DNA of 64,000 bases from positions 347,317 through 411,316 of the forward strand of contig NZ_JAUNTS010000001.1 of assembly GCF_030538595.1 (NCBI RefSeq). The letters are read 5' to 3'. Below the pieces are notes generated by a model. The model worked only from the letters and a program-made list of their open reading frames with translations. It had not been told where the DNA came from and did no database searches. A program made the position numbers and the translations under genes. This DNA comes from Kocuria sp. (GTDB lineage Bacteria; Actinomycetota; Actinomycetes; Actinomycetales; Micrococcaceae). This document shows, piece after piece, positions 52,615 through 62,441 of this stretch (positions are counted from its first letter, which is position 1; every line of letters begins with the position of its first letter).

Positions 52615-52773
52615 GTGCAGCAGGCTCCAAATGCTCTAGGGCGGATGGCGCCTGATACCCGGGATCACCCCAAGCAGCACCCGTCACAGTGCGGGATCTT
52701 GCGCCTGCGCCCCACAACCCGATCGGCGCTGGGGCCCATCATAATCACGGCTACGCGCATTACTCTGGGTGGC

Positions 52774-54072
52774 GTGACCAACGCGACCTCTTCCGAGCCC
52801 AGCTCGCCCATGCCTCAGACCCCAACCGCCACCACAACTGGTGACGCGGGTAGAGGTAGTCACCTGGGTGGCAGCACAACCTCCGGCAACCGCCGCTGGA
52901 ACTCGCCTGCCCCTGTCACCGGTCCCGCGGTGGGTGTGGTGGGCGGCGGACAACTGGCCCGGATGATGGGGCCGGCGGCCACCGCTCTGGGCATTGAACT
53001 GCGTGTGCTGGCAGAAACCCCGGACAGCTGTGCCATTCCCGCAGCCGCTACCCACACCGTGGGCGACTACCGGGATGTGAAGACGTTGATGGACTTTGCC
53101 GATGGTCTGGACGCCTTGACCTTTGACCACGAACACGTGCCCAATGAACACCTCCAAGCACTGCTGAGTGCCGGAGTCCACGTGGAGCCGCGTCCGGAAG
53201 CGCTGGTCCACGCCCAAGACAAAATTGTGATGCGCAAGGCCGTGCAACGCCTGGGGTTGCCCAACCCACGATGGGCAGAAGTCGCCACCGTGGAAGAACT
53301 GGTGGCCTTTGCTCAGAACACGTGGCCGGTTGTCCTGAAAACCCCCCGCGGCGGTTACGACGGCAAGGGCGTGCTCCTGGTCCATTCCGCCCGAGAGGCC
53401 CGGGAATCCACTGCGGCTGATTGGTTTGCCGAAGGGAAGTTCCCGGCACTGCTGGCTGAGGAAGCCGTGCCGTTCAGCCGTGAACTGTCCGCATTGGTGG
53501 CCCGCACGCCATCCGGTGAAGTGCGCTCCTGGCCCGTGGTGGAGTCCATTCAGGTGGAGGGCGTGTGCGATGAAGTCTTGGCCCCCGCCCCGGGGCTCGA
53601 TCCTGATGTGGCCCAGGCTGCTGCGGCGGCGGCGCGCACCCTGGCCACTGAATTGGGGGTCACCGGCGTCATGGCCGTGGAACTCTTTGACGTGCCAGGC
53701 CGTGGGTTCCTGGTCAACGAGTTGGCCATGCGCCCCCACAACTCCGGGCACTGGAGCATGGACGGCTCGGTGACAAGCCAATTCGAGCAACATCTGAGGG
53801 CTGTACTGGACCTCCCACTGGGGGACACGGACTGTACGGACGGCGCCACCGTGATGAAGAACATTCTGGGCGGTGAATGCCATGACCTTTTCCAAGGATT
53901 CACCGCGGCCATGGCAGCCGTTCCCACGGCCAAACTGCACCTGTACGGCAAGAGTGTTCGCTCGGGCCGCAAGGTGGGACACGTCAATGTCACGGGCCGC
54001 TCCCCCCAGGAAATGGATCAGCTGCGCCAAGATGCCGAACGCGCAGCCGGCATGATTCGGCGCGGCCAGTAG
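52774..54072 (+). CDS. purK: 5-(Carboxyamino)imidazole ribonucleotide synthase
   Basis: This ATP-grasp enzyme makes N5-CAIR from AIR and bicarbonate. Motifs are VGVVGGGQLARMMGPAA, FDHEHVPNEHL, VVLKTPRGGYDGKGVLLV and FLVNELAMRPHNSGHWSMDG. A ~50-residue Thr/Ser/Gly-rich extension precedes the fold. I place the start at the GTG at 52774. TACTCT ends eight bases upstream and no Shine-Dalgarno is seen, so it may be leaderless. purE follows after 121 bases. Confidence 0.93.
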   Translation: MTNATSSEPSSPMPQTPTATTTGDAGRGSHLGGSTTSGNRRWNSPAPVTGPAVGVVGGGQLARMMGPAATALGIELRVLAETPDSCAIPAAATHTVGDYRDVKTLMDFADGLDALTFDHEHVPNEHLQALLSAGVHVEPRPEALVHAQDKIVMRKAVQRLGLPNPRWAEVATVEELVAFAQNTWPVVLKTPRGGYDGKGVLLVHSAREARESTAADWFAEGKFPALLAEEAVPFSRELSALVARTPSGEVRSWPVVESIQVEGVCDEVLAPAPGLDPDVAQAAAAAARTLATELGVTGVMAVELFDVPGRGFLVNELAMRPHNSGHWSMDGSVTSQFEQHLRAVLDLPLGDTDCTDGATVMKNILGGECHDLFQGFTAAMAAVPTAKLHLYGKSVRSGRKVGHVNVTGRSPQEMDQLRQDAERAAGMIRRGQ

Positions 54073-54193
54073 CGGGCTCCCACGTTCAAGGACAAAGTCA
54101 CTGGCCACTGATGCATGCAACACCACATGGGCCTACCGGCGGATGCTCAGCCGGGCGGGGTAGCGTGAGCTGACATGGACAAAGGAGAGCAGC

Positions 54194-54712
54194 ATGGATG
54201 ACTCCCAACCCGCTGTGGGCGTGGTCATGGGTTCAGACTCGGACTGGCCAGTCATGGAGGCTGCCGCTGAGGTTCTGGGTCAATTGGGGATCCCCTATGA
54301 GGTTGACGTGGTCTCCGCCCACCGCATGCCGCATGAAATGATCCGCTACGGGGCTCAGGCCGCCGAGCGCGGGCTACGCGTGATCATTGCCGGCGCGGGA
54401 GGGGCTGCTCACCTGCCAGGCATGTTGGCCTCGACCACTGTGCTACCTGTGATCGGCGTACCCGTACCCCTGAAAACCCTTGACGGGTTGGACTCGCTGC
54501 TCTCCATTGTGCAGATGCCCGCCGGGGTACCCGTGGCAACTGTCTCCATTGGCGGAGCACGAAATGCAGGCCTGTTGGCGGCACGTGTCCTGGCCGCAGG
54601 TACAGACCCGGAAGCGCAGCAGTTGCGCCAAGCCCTGGACCACTTTGCCCACGACCTCAATCAAGTCGCCCACTCCAAAGGCGCGGCCCTCCGCGAGCGC
54701 TTGTCCGACTGA
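54194..54712 (+). CDS. purE: N5-CAIR mutase (class I)
   Basis: The 172-residue protein has [25 protein letters not shown] and [16 protein letters not shown], the class I PurE motifs, with the catalytic histidine in SAHR. It turns N5-CAIR into CAIR. AGGAGA precedes the ATG by six bases. It is paired with purK, as is usual. Confidence 0.95.
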   Translation: MDDSQPAVGVVMGSDSDWPVMEAAAEVLGQLGIPYEVDVVSAHRMPHEMIRYGAQAAERGLRVIIAGAGGAAHLPGMLASTTVLPVIGVPVPLKTLDGLDSLLSIVQMPAGVPVATVSIGGARNAGLLAARVLAAGTDPEAQQLRQALDHFAHDLNQVAHSKGAALRERLSD

Positions 54713-54800
54713 CTTGCGCTTTGCCATCGTGTGATCACAAGGTTCAACACTTGCGCATCACGCCTCTCCACACTTCCCCGAGCTACAGGCGTTCACCCCC

Positions 54801-56555
54801 GTGACAGGACCCCAAGACTTTCGTCAGCACAACCGCGGCCACCGCTCAGACGGGGTCGCCGATCAGTATGCGTACGAATCGGGTGACTACGACGACGTCG
54901 GTCACTACAGTGACAATGGCCGCTACGGTGGTGGTTACGGGGACGGTGGTAGTTACGGTGAGAATGGCAGCTACGGCGATTTTGATGACTACGACGACGT
55001 CGTAGGGGAAGTTCCCGCCGATGGCTCCGTACGTGCTACCACCAGGGTGAGTTCCTGGGCCGCGGCCATGGCCAATCCGCGATATGTCTCTCCCCAGGCA
55101 CGCAACAAGCGCGCCGGTCTTTTGATCGGTGCAACGCTCTTGGTGCCGGGCAGCGCTCAGATCGCGGCAGGCAACCGGAAGATCGGTCGCGTTGCTCTGA
55201 CCGTCACGGTGATCTGCTGGGCGCTCCTGGTCCTCATCCTGCTCTCGGCCATGTTCTGGCGCACACCGCTGATTTTCCTGGTGACCAACGGGTTGACGGC
55301 ACCTGTGATCAGCCTGGTTCTGGTGGCACTGGCCATTGGGTGGGGTCTGCTGTTCCTGGATGCCTTGCGGCTGGTCAAACCGGGTCTGCTCGCCAACAAA
55401 GCGCGCACCGTGACGATTGTGGGCACCATTGTGGCCATGGTGATCACCTCCGGTGGGCTGGGCTACACGGCTCACTTGATCAATGTCACGCGGGCCGCCG
55501 TCGGGGACATTTTTGGTGGTGGGCTCCCCTTCCGTCCCGTGGATGGGCGCTACAACATCTTGCTCATGGGCGCCGACGCCGGTGCAGACAGAGTGGGATT
55601 GCGTCCGGATTCCATGACCGTGATCAGCATTGATGCCAAGAGCGGTCAGACCGTGACCATCTCCCTCCCCAGGAATCTGCAGAACACCCCGTTCCCAGAT
55701 GACTCCCCCATGCACGAGCTCTACCCGGAGGGGTACAACTGCGGGGACGAATGCTTGCTCAACGCCATCTACACGGATGTCACCGAGTCCCATCCGGATA
55801 TTTACGGTGATGTGCAGGACCCCGGCGCGGAAGCCATGATGGATGCTGCCTCCGGAGTGCTGGGCATAGAGGTGCAAGGCTACGCCATGATTGACATGGC
55901 TGGCTTTGAACAGCTGATTGATGCCTTGGGTGGCATCACCATTGACGTCGGTGGGGAGGTCCCCATCGGCGGCGGCACCAACGAAATCACGGGGCTGCCA
56001 AACCCGATTGACGGCTACATTGAGCCCGGGGTTCAGCACTTGGACGGCTTCCACGCCCTGTGGTACGCGCGCTCACGCGAAGGAGCTTCTGACTACGACC
56101 GTCAGGCGCGTCAGCGCTGCGTGCAAACGGCCATGCTCAAACAGCTGAGCCCCATCAACGTGGTCTCCAAATTCGAGGAGCTGGCTGCCGCCGGAACGCA
56201 GGTGGTGGAAACGGACATCCCGCAGTCCAGCATTGGATCGTTCGTGGACTTGGCATTGGAGGCTCAGAACCATGAGCTGGTGGGATATGCGGCAGGCCCG
56301 CCCTATTACGACGCCATGTTCCCCACGTACCCGGACTACAACCAGCTTCACGCTGATGTCCAAGAACTGTTGGCCGGCGCGGATGGCACCTCTGCCCTGG
56401 GTGCAGTCAACCAATCCAGCCCCATGGCATTGGGCGCCGGACTGGGTTCCCGCGGCCTGACCCTCTTGCCCGCTGAGACCGGCAACAGCACTCCGGGCAC
56501 CGAGGACGGCTCCGCCACCGAACTGTCCCCGAACGGAACCTGCTCCGTGCCCTAA
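54801..56555 (+). CDS. LytR-CpsA-Psr (LCP) family cell-wall ligase
   Basis: The 584-residue protein has a Tyr/Gly/Asp-rich cytoplasmic N-terminus (~75 residues) and about four membrane segments. The extracellular LCP domain follows: YNILLMGADAGADRVGLRPDSMTVISID, VTISLPRNLQ, and DGFHALWYARSREGASDYDRQARQRCVQTAML with the phosphate-binding arginines. It transfers glycopolymers from lipid carriers to peptidoglycan. The start is the GTG at 54801. Several hydrophobic segments, not one, precede the domain, which is a known actinobacterial variant. Confidence 0.9.
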   Translation: MTGPQDFRQHNRGHRSDGVADQYAYESGDYDDVGHYSDNGRYGGGYGDGGSYGENGSYGDFDDYDDVVGEVPADGSVRATTRVSSWAAAMANPRYVSPQARNKRAGLLIGATLLVPGSAQIAAGNRKIGRVALTVTVICWALLVLILLSAMFWRTPLIFLVTNGLTAPVISLVLVALAIGWGLLFLDALRLVKPGLLANKARTVTIVGTIVAMVITSGGLGYTAHLINVTRAAVGDIFGGGLPFRPVDGRYNILLMGADAGADRVGLRPDSMTVISIDAKSGQTVTISLPRNLQNTPFPDDSPMHELYPEGYNCGDECLLNAIYTDVTESHPDIYGDVQDPGAEAMMDAASGVLGIEVQGYAMIDMAGFEQLIDALGGITIDVGGEVPIGGGTNEITGLPNPIDGYIEPGVQHLDGFHALWYARSREGASDYDRQARQRCVQTAMLKQLSPINVVSKFEELAAAGTQVVETDIPQSSIGSFVDLALEAQNHELVGYAAGPPYYDAMFPTYPDYNQLHADVQELLAGADGTSALGAVNQSSPMALGAGLGSRGLTLLPAETGNSTPGTEDGSATELSPNGTCSVP

Positions 56556-56607
56556 GCCACAGGTCCGTGGCGTCACAGGCCCGTAACCCACCGGTACAGT
56601 TGAGCGC

Positions 56608-57645
56608 GTGACGAACATTCTGCAAAGCAAGGCATGGGCAGACTTCCAGGCTGAACTGGGCCACACGGTGGTCAAGGACCAGGGCCCCGGATACTCCTGG
56701 CAGGCCACGGTGGAAGGTGGTGCCACGGGCCGTTATCTTTACGCCCCGTACGGTCCGATTGCCGATTCCCCGCAGGCTTTTGACGCTGCCCTGGAATCTT
56801 TGAAACGGGCAGCCAAAGCCCACGGCTGTTGGTTTGTTCGCGTGGAACCGGCCTTTGCACAGATTCAGGATGGATTGGAGACCCCGGAAGCTGCTTTACG
56901 GAGACGTGGGTTGAAGCTCTCCCCGCGCCAGGTTCAGCCCGGGCACACCCAGATCATTGATCTGACCAAAGATGAAGACGCCTTGCTGAAGGACATGAAG
57001 TCCACCAAGCGGAATCTGTACCGCAACATTCACAAGAAGGGCGTGACTTTCACGTCCACCACGGACCCTGAAGCCATCTCCATCCTGTTGAAGTACCTGG
57101 ATCAGACGGCGGAACGCAAGCATTTCAACCGCCAGCAGGATGACTACCTGCGGACTGCCGCCAAGGTGCTCATGCCGCAGGGTGCGGGAGTTCTTTACCT
57201 GGCGCTGCTGGATGGCGAACCCATTGGCGCCTCCTTTGCCTATGACTCGGATGACACCCGTGTCTACGCCCACGCAGCCATGGACTACGAGCACCGCAAA
57301 CTAGCGGCAGGAACCCCTTTGGTGGTCCAGATGATCCTGGATGCCAAGGAGGCGGGTCTCCAGTACTTTGACCTCTTTGGCACCGCACCTGAAGGTGCCG
57401 GACCAGAACATGAGTGGTACGGGTTCACCAAGTTCAAGCAGGAGTTCGGCGGGCAGCCGGTGGAGTTCCCGGGAACGTGGGACCTCCCGGTCTCCACCGC
57501 AAAGTACGCGGCCTACACCGGGGTCCGAACCGCGCGGGAGGCCGCTGCAACTGTCAAGTCCAAGGCCCCCGGCATGGTGGCCACACTCAGGAACAAGGCA
57601 CGCGCCGTGGTTCGCGGCCGCGGTGGCGCCTCCCAGGAGTCCTGA
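56608..57645 (+). CDS. FemX-like peptidoglycan bridge aminoacyltransferase
   Basis: The 345-residue FemAB-family protein has ILQSKAWADFQAELGH, the coiled region KDMKSTKRNLYRNIHKKGV, LYLALLDGEPIGASFAYDS and YFDLFGTAPEGAGPEHEWYGFTKFKQEFGG. Such enzymes add an amino acid from aminoacyl-tRNA to the lipid II stem peptide. The start is the GTG at 56608. It follows the LCP gene by 52 bases, which supports a cell-wall role. Confidence 0.88.
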   Translation: MTNILQSKAWADFQAELGHTVVKDQGPGYSWQATVEGGATGRYLYAPYGPIADSPQAFDAALESLKRAAKAHGCWFVRVEPAFAQIQDGLETPEAALRRRGLKLSPRQVQPGHTQIIDLTKDEDALLKDMKSTKRNLYRNIHKKGVTFTSTTDPEAISILLKYLDQTAERKHFNRQQDDYLRTAAKVLMPQGAGVLYLALLDGEPIGASFAYDSDDTRVYAHAAMDYEHRKLAAGTPLVVQMILDAKEAGLQYFDLFGTAPEGAGPEHEWYGFTKFKQEFGGQPVEFPGTWDLPVSTAKYAAYTGVRTAREAAATVKSKAPGMVATLRNKARAVVRGRGGASQES

Positions 57646-57654
57646 ACCCCGGCC

Positions 57655-59598
57655 TTACCGTCCGGCAGCGTCCTTGAACGCCTGCACGCTGTCCGAGTAC
57701 ACGCGCTTGCCGAAGGCAAACGGACCGCGCCCGCGCTTGCGGTCACTGCCCGCGTCCGGATGGTACCGGTCGGAGCGCTCCTGGCCATCGGCGGAGTCCG
57801 CCGCCGGAGAGTGCGCCCGTTGCCGGGCCAGAGCATCGGCCTTCCGGGAGATGTCCGGGGAATGACCGCCTGATTCCTCCCGCTGCGGCTTGTGCTCAGT
57901 CCGGTTTTGAGCATCCTGCGGCTGCTCCGGTTCAGATGCGGACTCCGCCCCGTGCGCGGTCACCGGTTCGCTGGTGGCCAGGGTGTCCGTGGGGTGGTTT
58001 GCGCTGGACTGCTGGTGAGTTTCCGGTCCGTCCTGCGCATCGGGGCCCTGCGCCGGCTGTGGCTGTTCGGCGGTGACGTGCTGAGCCTCAGCCGCTTCAG
58101 AAGAGTCGTCCGGGGCCTGTGATTCGGCCGGGCTTTGCTCCTGAGCGCTCGAACGCTTGTTCTGCCTGCGTTGTTTGCGAGCCTGGCTCTTGGAGAGCTT
58201 GGCGGGCTTGCCCGTTGCCGCAGCACCGTTCTCGGCAGGTTCGGTGACGGCATCAGGTGCACCCCCCGCAGAGGCGGAGGCGCCCGGAGCCCCCTCAGAT
58301 TGACCGTCGTCGTCCGTGCCTGCACCCCAGGACGACGACGCCGCAACGCCACCCTTGCGCGCCCCGTTACCCTGGACTACAGCGCTGGGGGTCCGCCCCT
58401 CAGCACTGGAATGATCCGGAGTTGAGCCGCCGCCCAGGGCAATATCGGACTGGGCCGGGGTGATCCCCGTGGTTTCAATCCCCAAATCTGCGCTCACCGC
58501 TTGCCGGACCTCATCCACCCGTCGAGGGGGCGTAGGTTCCTCCGGGGCCTGAACCTCCGCCACCGGGGTTTGGGCCTTCTTGCGGCCGAACAGTCGTCGT
58601 TTGGTGGGCTCTGACACGGGGGCCGGAGCCTGTTGCGCCACCTCCACCAGGTCCTTGCGCCAGGTCCCCAGCACCGTTCGATCACGGTCTGCCAGTTCAC
58701 GAACCACGGTGGGAACATCCTTGTCAGCGGAGTCACCGCCGTCCATCCGCTGGACCCCACGTTTCTGCAGTTCTACCGCGCCGGTGAGCAGAAGTGCGTC
58801 GTCGATCCCCAACTCCCGCGCTTTGCGGGTGAACCCGATGCGATAGAGCATGGCAAGCCCCACGGTGTGCACAAACCAGAGGTAGCCCAACGCCTCTGGT
58901 TGCTCATCCGGACGTTCCTGAGCGGCCACCAGCAGCAAAGAATCCTGCCCCAGATCTTTCAGGAGGTGGTTGATCTGACCTGTTTTCAGGCCAACGGCGC
59001 GGACGCTGCCGGAGTTGGCGGTGATTTCCCGGACCGCCACATCAGAAACTTTCAAACCGGCCCGGCAACGGTCCAAAGTGTCTGCGGAGAGCCTGGCGGA
59101 CAGTGCGGAATCTGCAGCCCCCAACGGAACTCGCAAGCGGCGGGGGCCTGTCTCCCCCTCACTCACTGTTTCCTGGCGCTTCCACCCGCGTTCGGTCAGG
59201 GCCTCGGTCAGAGGTTGGGCAGCGGGAGTGTCCACGCTCAGCGTCAGCGATTGTGCATCGTAACGGTCCGCCACATAGCCGGCCAGGGTCTGCATGAAGG
59301 CCGGAACGGTGGCCGGCCGGTTGACATGCGCCTGATGAGCCTCGGCATGAAAACTGTTGCTTTCCTCCCGAATCAGTAACTGCGCATAACCCACCATGCG
59401 TTCATCCGCGTCCCGCACCAACACCCGATCCACGGTGAGATTCACACCCTCCGCAGATTGTTGAACGGCCCCGATTCCCCAGAGCTGATTGGGGTGACCA
59501 CCGGTCACCCGGACCGTGGCATCCCACGTCTTCTGGTTCAGGCTGGAACTGACGGTCAGAGCCACGGCGTGCGTATTCCTTTGGACGGTGATTGGCAC
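57655..59598 (-). CDS. FemAB/GNAT-like protein with a very long disordered tail
   Basis: Of 647 residues, the first ~310 form an acyltransferase-like fold. HPNQLWGIGAVQQ, VGYAQLLIREES and ALGYLWFVHTVGLAMLYRIGFTRKARELGIDDALLLTGAVELQKRG resemble FemAB halves. The remaining ~330 residues are Gln/Ser/Ala/Glu-rich and end in a conserved-looking GPFAFGKRVYSDSVQAFKDAAGR. It converges on the femX-like gene with only nine bases between stops. The function is unknown, and it could be a non-catalytic partner. Confidence 0.75.
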   Translation of the reverse strand: MPITVQRNTHAVALTVSSSLNQKTWDATVRVTGGHPNQLWGIGAVQQSAEGVNLTVDRVLVRDADERMVGYAQLLIREESNSFHAEAHQAHVNRPATVPAFMQTLAGYVADRYDAQSLTLSVDTPAAQPLTEALTERGWKRQETVSEGETGPRRLRVPLGAADSALSARLSADTLDRCRAGLKVSDVAVREITANSGSVRAVGLKTGQINHLLKDLGQDSLLLVAAQERPDEQPEALGYLWFVHTVGLAMLYRIGFTRKARELGIDDALLLTGAVELQKRGVQRMDGGDSADKDVPTVVRELADRDRTVLGTWRKDLVEVAQQAPAPVSEPTKRRLFGRKKAQTPVAEVQAPEEPTPPRRVDEVRQAVSADLGIETTGITPAQSDIALGGGSTPDHSSAEGRTPSAVVQGNGARKGGVAASSSWGAGTDDDGQSEGAPGASASAGGAPDAVTEPAENGAAATGKPAKLSKSQARKQRRQNKRSSAQEQSPAESQAPDDSSEAAEAQHVTAEQPQPAQGPDAQDGPETHQQSSANHPTDTLATSEPVTAHGAESASEPEQPQDAQNRTEHKPQREESGGHSPDISRKADALARQRAHSPAADSADGQERSDRYHPDAGSDRKRGRGPFAFGKRVYSDSVQAFKDAAGR

Positions 59599-59809
59599 TC
59601 ACGGCCGGGGTAGCCGGAGGACAGCACTTCACGGAGTAGTGCGGTGCCCCATGAAGCGGCGCAGGAACTCGCCCGGCAATGCCCAGTCTGATGGGGCAAT
59701 GCGGAAACTCCTGCGGCAACAGTGTATGCGTCTGACTGGGCAATGTAGGCGCCTGACTGGACGCGCGTCCCTGAGGTACGTGGTGTGGCGCGGGCACGGC
59801 GCCAGCACC
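59599..59809. other. Gap between glpX and the FemAB-like gene with a repeat array
   Basis: Units beginning GGCAA at 59675, 59695, 59715 and 59739 (20, 20, 24 and 21 bases) form a degenerate tandem array. No gene or terminator stands out otherwise. Confidence 0.6.
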
Positions 59810-60805
59810 TCAGTGGCGCGCGTACTTCTCCCACTTGGCTGCCACGTGCTCAGCTTCCACCACACGCACGGTGCCGGAACGCGAGCGCATGACCAAGGAC
59901 TGCGTGGTGATTTGGTTGCCGTGGTAGCGCACGCCACGCAGGAGGTCGCCGTCGGTGATACCGGTGGCGGCAAAGAAGCAGTTGTCTGAGGTCACCAGGT
60001 CATCGGTGGTCAGGACCTGCTCAATGTCCAGACCAGCCGCGGCCGCCCTCTCCCGTTCGGCCTCATCGGTGGGGGCCAAACGCCCCTGAATGACACCGCC
60101 GGTGGCCTTGACGGCGCAGGCTGTCACAATTCCTTCCGGGGTGCCGCCGGTGCCCATCATGACGTCCACGCCGGTGCCTTCACGGCAGGCGGCAATGGCG
60201 CCGGCAACGTCACCGTCCAGGATCATGCGAGTCCGCGCGCCTGTCTTACGGATCTCATCCACCAGATCGGAGTGACGGGGGCGGTCCAGAACACACACCG
60301 TGAGCTGGTTGACGGGCACACCTTTGGCCCGCGCCACCAGATGGAGGTTCTGCTTGACCGGCAGGCGCAGGTCCACAAAGTCCGCGGCCTCCGGGCCCAC
60401 CACCAGCTTTTCCATGTAGAACACCGCGGAGGGATCAAACATGGAACCGCCGTCAGCCACGGCAATCACGGACAGGGCGTTGTTCATGCCCAAGGCCGTG
60501 AGGCGGGTGCCGTCAATCGGGTCCACGGCTATGTCAGAGGCAGCACCTGAGCCCTCCCCCACCTGCTCACCGTTGAACAGCATGGGAGCTTCATCTTTCT
60601 CCCCTTCACCGATCACCACGGTTCCGTTGAAATCCACGGTGGAGAGGAACGAACGCATGGCATCCACAGCGGCACCGTCAGCGCTGTTCTTGTCACCGGC
60701 CCCCACCCAGTGCCCCGCGGCGATTGCGGCGGCCTCGGTCACACGGACCAGTTCCATGGCCAGGTTACGGTCTGGGGCATTGGTGGACTTTGTCTGCTGG
60801 GACAC
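59810..60805 (-). CDS. glpX: Class II fructose-1,6-bisphosphatase
   Basis: The ~331-residue protein has [66 protein letters not shown] and [14 protein letters not shown], all GlpX metal and substrate motifs. It is the gluconeogenic phosphatase in most actinobacteria. GAGGAAA before the GTG at 60805 is a better start than the GTG at 60817. It is divergent from the DUF4245 gene, as in mycobacteria. Confidence 0.94.
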   Translation of the reverse strand: MSQQTKSTNAPDRNLAMELVRVTEAAAIAAGHWVGAGDKNSADGAAVDAMRSFLSTVDFNGTVVIGEGEKDEAPMLFNGEQVGEGSGAASDIAVDPIDGTRLTALGMNNALSVIAVADGGSMFDPSAVFYMEKLVVGPEAADFVDLRLPVKQNLHLVARAKGVPVNQLTVCVLDRPRHSDLVDEIRKTGARTRMILDGDVAGAIAACREGTGVDVMMGTGGTPEGIVTACAVKATGGVIQGRLAPTDEAERERAAAAGLDIEQVLTTDDLVTSDNCFFAATGITDGDLLRGVRYHGNQITTQSLVMRSRSGTVRVVEAEHVAAKWEKYARH

Positions 60806-60984
60806 AGCTTTCCTCACCTTCGGTGCGCGGGGGTCAACGTCGTCGTTGATCTTCCCTCAAGGGTAGCCGCGGAAAAACACATGCGCCGGATTATGGCGCA
60901 CCAAACACCGGCAGTGGGACCGCTGGGTGCCATCACCTGCAGCCGGTGCTGTGGTTACGCTCCAGCCCAGGCACAATGGAACCC

Positions 60985-61617
60985 GTGAGTCAGCAGAACC
61001 CCCAACCAACGGAACACCAGCGCACCGCAGAATCAGAGGCCGCGCCGGAGTTCACACCACAGATCACGGCCAAACAGGCCCAGCGCGTGAACGCGCCCGC
61101 ACGCGGCATGATCATCTCCATGGCGGTCCTGGTGTTGTTGGCTCTTCCATTTTTCCTCCTGCAACCGCGTCCGGACGGTCAGACGTATCGGCCAGATGTG
61201 AACGTTGCACAGGAAGCCTCCTACGCCGCGGATGTTGCCCAGTTCCAACCGCTGGCTCCGGACCTGGGCGAAGGCTACAGCCCCAACTTTGCCCGCTGGC
61301 AAGGCAATACAGCAGATGGAGTGGACCGCTGGGAGGCGGGGTGGGTGACGCCGTCGTCACGGTTCATTGAGTTGGTGCAAACGGACCTGGCCAATCCCAC
61401 CTGGCTGGTGGAAACCGTGGACCAGGCACCGCAGACCGGCAGCCGTGAGGCACACGGTCTCACCTGGGAGACCTACCAGAAGGAAAATGACCAGGGTCAG
61501 CTCACTCGCGCCTGGGTGGGTGAGCTGGATGGAAGTACCGTGGTGCTCAAGGGCAGCGCCACGGAGGAAGAGTTCGATCATGCCGCCCAGGCCGTTGTGG
61601 CTGCAGACACTGAATAG
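60985..61617 (+). CDS. DUF4245 membrane-anchored protein
   Basis: The ~210-residue protein has a charged N-terminus, one membrane segment (VLVLLALPFFLL) and an extracellular domain with the DUF4245 pattern (FIELVQTDLANPTWL, GLTWETYQ, LTRAWVGELDGSTVVLKGSATEEEF). I favour the GTG at 60985. CACAAT lies at leaderless distance, and ATG at 60976 is the alternative. The location between glpX and fumC is typical. The function is unknown. Confidence 0.82.
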   Translation: MSQQNPQPTEHQRTAESEAAPEFTPQITAKQAQRVNAPARGMIISMAVLVLLALPFFLLQPRPDGQTYRPDVNVAQEASYAADVAQFQPLAPDLGEGYSPNFARWQGNTADGVDRWEAGWVTPSSRFIELVQTDLANPTWLVETVDQAPQTGSREAHGLTWETYQKENDQGQLTRAWVGELDGSTVVLKGSATEEEFDHAAQAVVAADTE

Positions 61618-61681
61618 CTGCTGCGGGTACCGAACAGTGGCCGCAATTGCCCCTTAGCTACTGCAGGTACCGAACAGTGAC
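61615..61681 (+). repeat. 27-bp direct repeat, period 40
   Basis: Copies at 61615-61641 and 61655-61681 share TAGCT(G/A)CTGC(G/A)GGTACCG and continue with AACAGTG. The first copy contains the DUF4245 stop codon. Confidence 0.85.
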
Positions 61682-61720
61682 TGCCGCCGGTGCCGGATCA
61701 ACATCATTCAGGAGACAACT

Positions 61721-62374
61721 GTGGAACAGCATGTGGACAGCCCCGCTGCGCAGGACCAGCTCAGCCCCCAAGCCGCCTGGGACAAGCTGCGGGAAGGCAA
61801 CCGCAGATTTGTTCAGGGGGATTCCGAACACCCCAATCAGAACGCCAGCCGCAGAGAGTCCCTGACCCAGGCACAGCACCCGTTCACCACCATCTTTGGT
61901 TGCTCCGACTCCCGCCTGGCTGCTGAGATCATTTTCGATTTGGGCCTGGGAGATGCTTTTGTGGTTCGCACCGCCGGGCAGGTGGTGGCGGACGCAGTTT
62001 TGGGCACTCTGGAGTATTCAGCGGAGGCCTTGAAGGTTCCGCTTCTGGTGATTTTGGGCCATGACTCCTGCGGTGCGGTGACAGCTACCAAAGCCTCGGT
62101 GGACAGCGGAGACTTGCCCCGCGGCTTCCAACGCTCCCTGGTTGAGCGCATCACCCCCGCCGTGTTGGAAGGGCAACGCCAGGGCAAAACCACCGTCAAT
62201 GACATGGTGGTGGAAAATGTCCGGCTGGTGGCCGAACGCATCCTCGATCAGTCACAGTCCATTGCGGCTGCCGTGGAACGTGGCGATCTGGCCATTGTGG
62301 GTCTGTTCTACCACCTGGCCGATGGCAAAGCGGAGTTGGTGTACCAACACGGAAAAGCACTCCAGGCCAACTGA
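61721..62374 (+). CDS. Beta-class carbonic anhydrase
   Basis: The 217-residue protein has the zinc ligands in GCSDSRLAAE and LGHDSCGAV, plus VVRTAGQVV and GLFYHLADGKAELV, as in the beta class. It interconverts CO2 and bicarbonate. GGAGA precedes the GTG by five bases. It could supply bicarbonate to PurK and carboxylases. It is followed closely by fumC. Confidence 0.93.
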   Translation: MEQHVDSPAAQDQLSPQAAWDKLREGNRRFVQGDSEHPNQNASRRESLTQAQHPFTTIFGCSDSRLAAEIIFDLGLGDAFVVRTAGQVVADAVLGTLEYSAEALKVPLLVILGHDSCGAVTATKASVDSGDLPRGFQRSLVERITPAVLEGQRQGKTTVNDMVVENVRLVAERILDQSQSIAAAVERGDLAIVGLFYHLADGKAELVYQHGKALQAN

Positions 62375-62429
62375 CCCGGTGCGCGGGAACAAGCTGGTAC
62401 CGGCGTGGGCGGGAGTGTGTTCCGGGCCA

Positions 62430-62441
62430 TAGACTGGTGTC
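62430..62441 (+). promoter_or_regulatory. Leaderless-type promoter of fumC
   Basis: TAGACT at 62430-62435 is followed by six bases and then the ATG, with no ribosome-binding sequence. Confidence 0.45.

Noticed and set aside
52684..54126. A 480-codon open frame antisense to purK
   Set aside because: It mirrors a certain purine gene and has shadow-type composition.
54846..56054. A 402-codon open frame antisense to the LCP gene
   Set aside because: No motif is seen and the plus-strand LCP domain is unmistakable.
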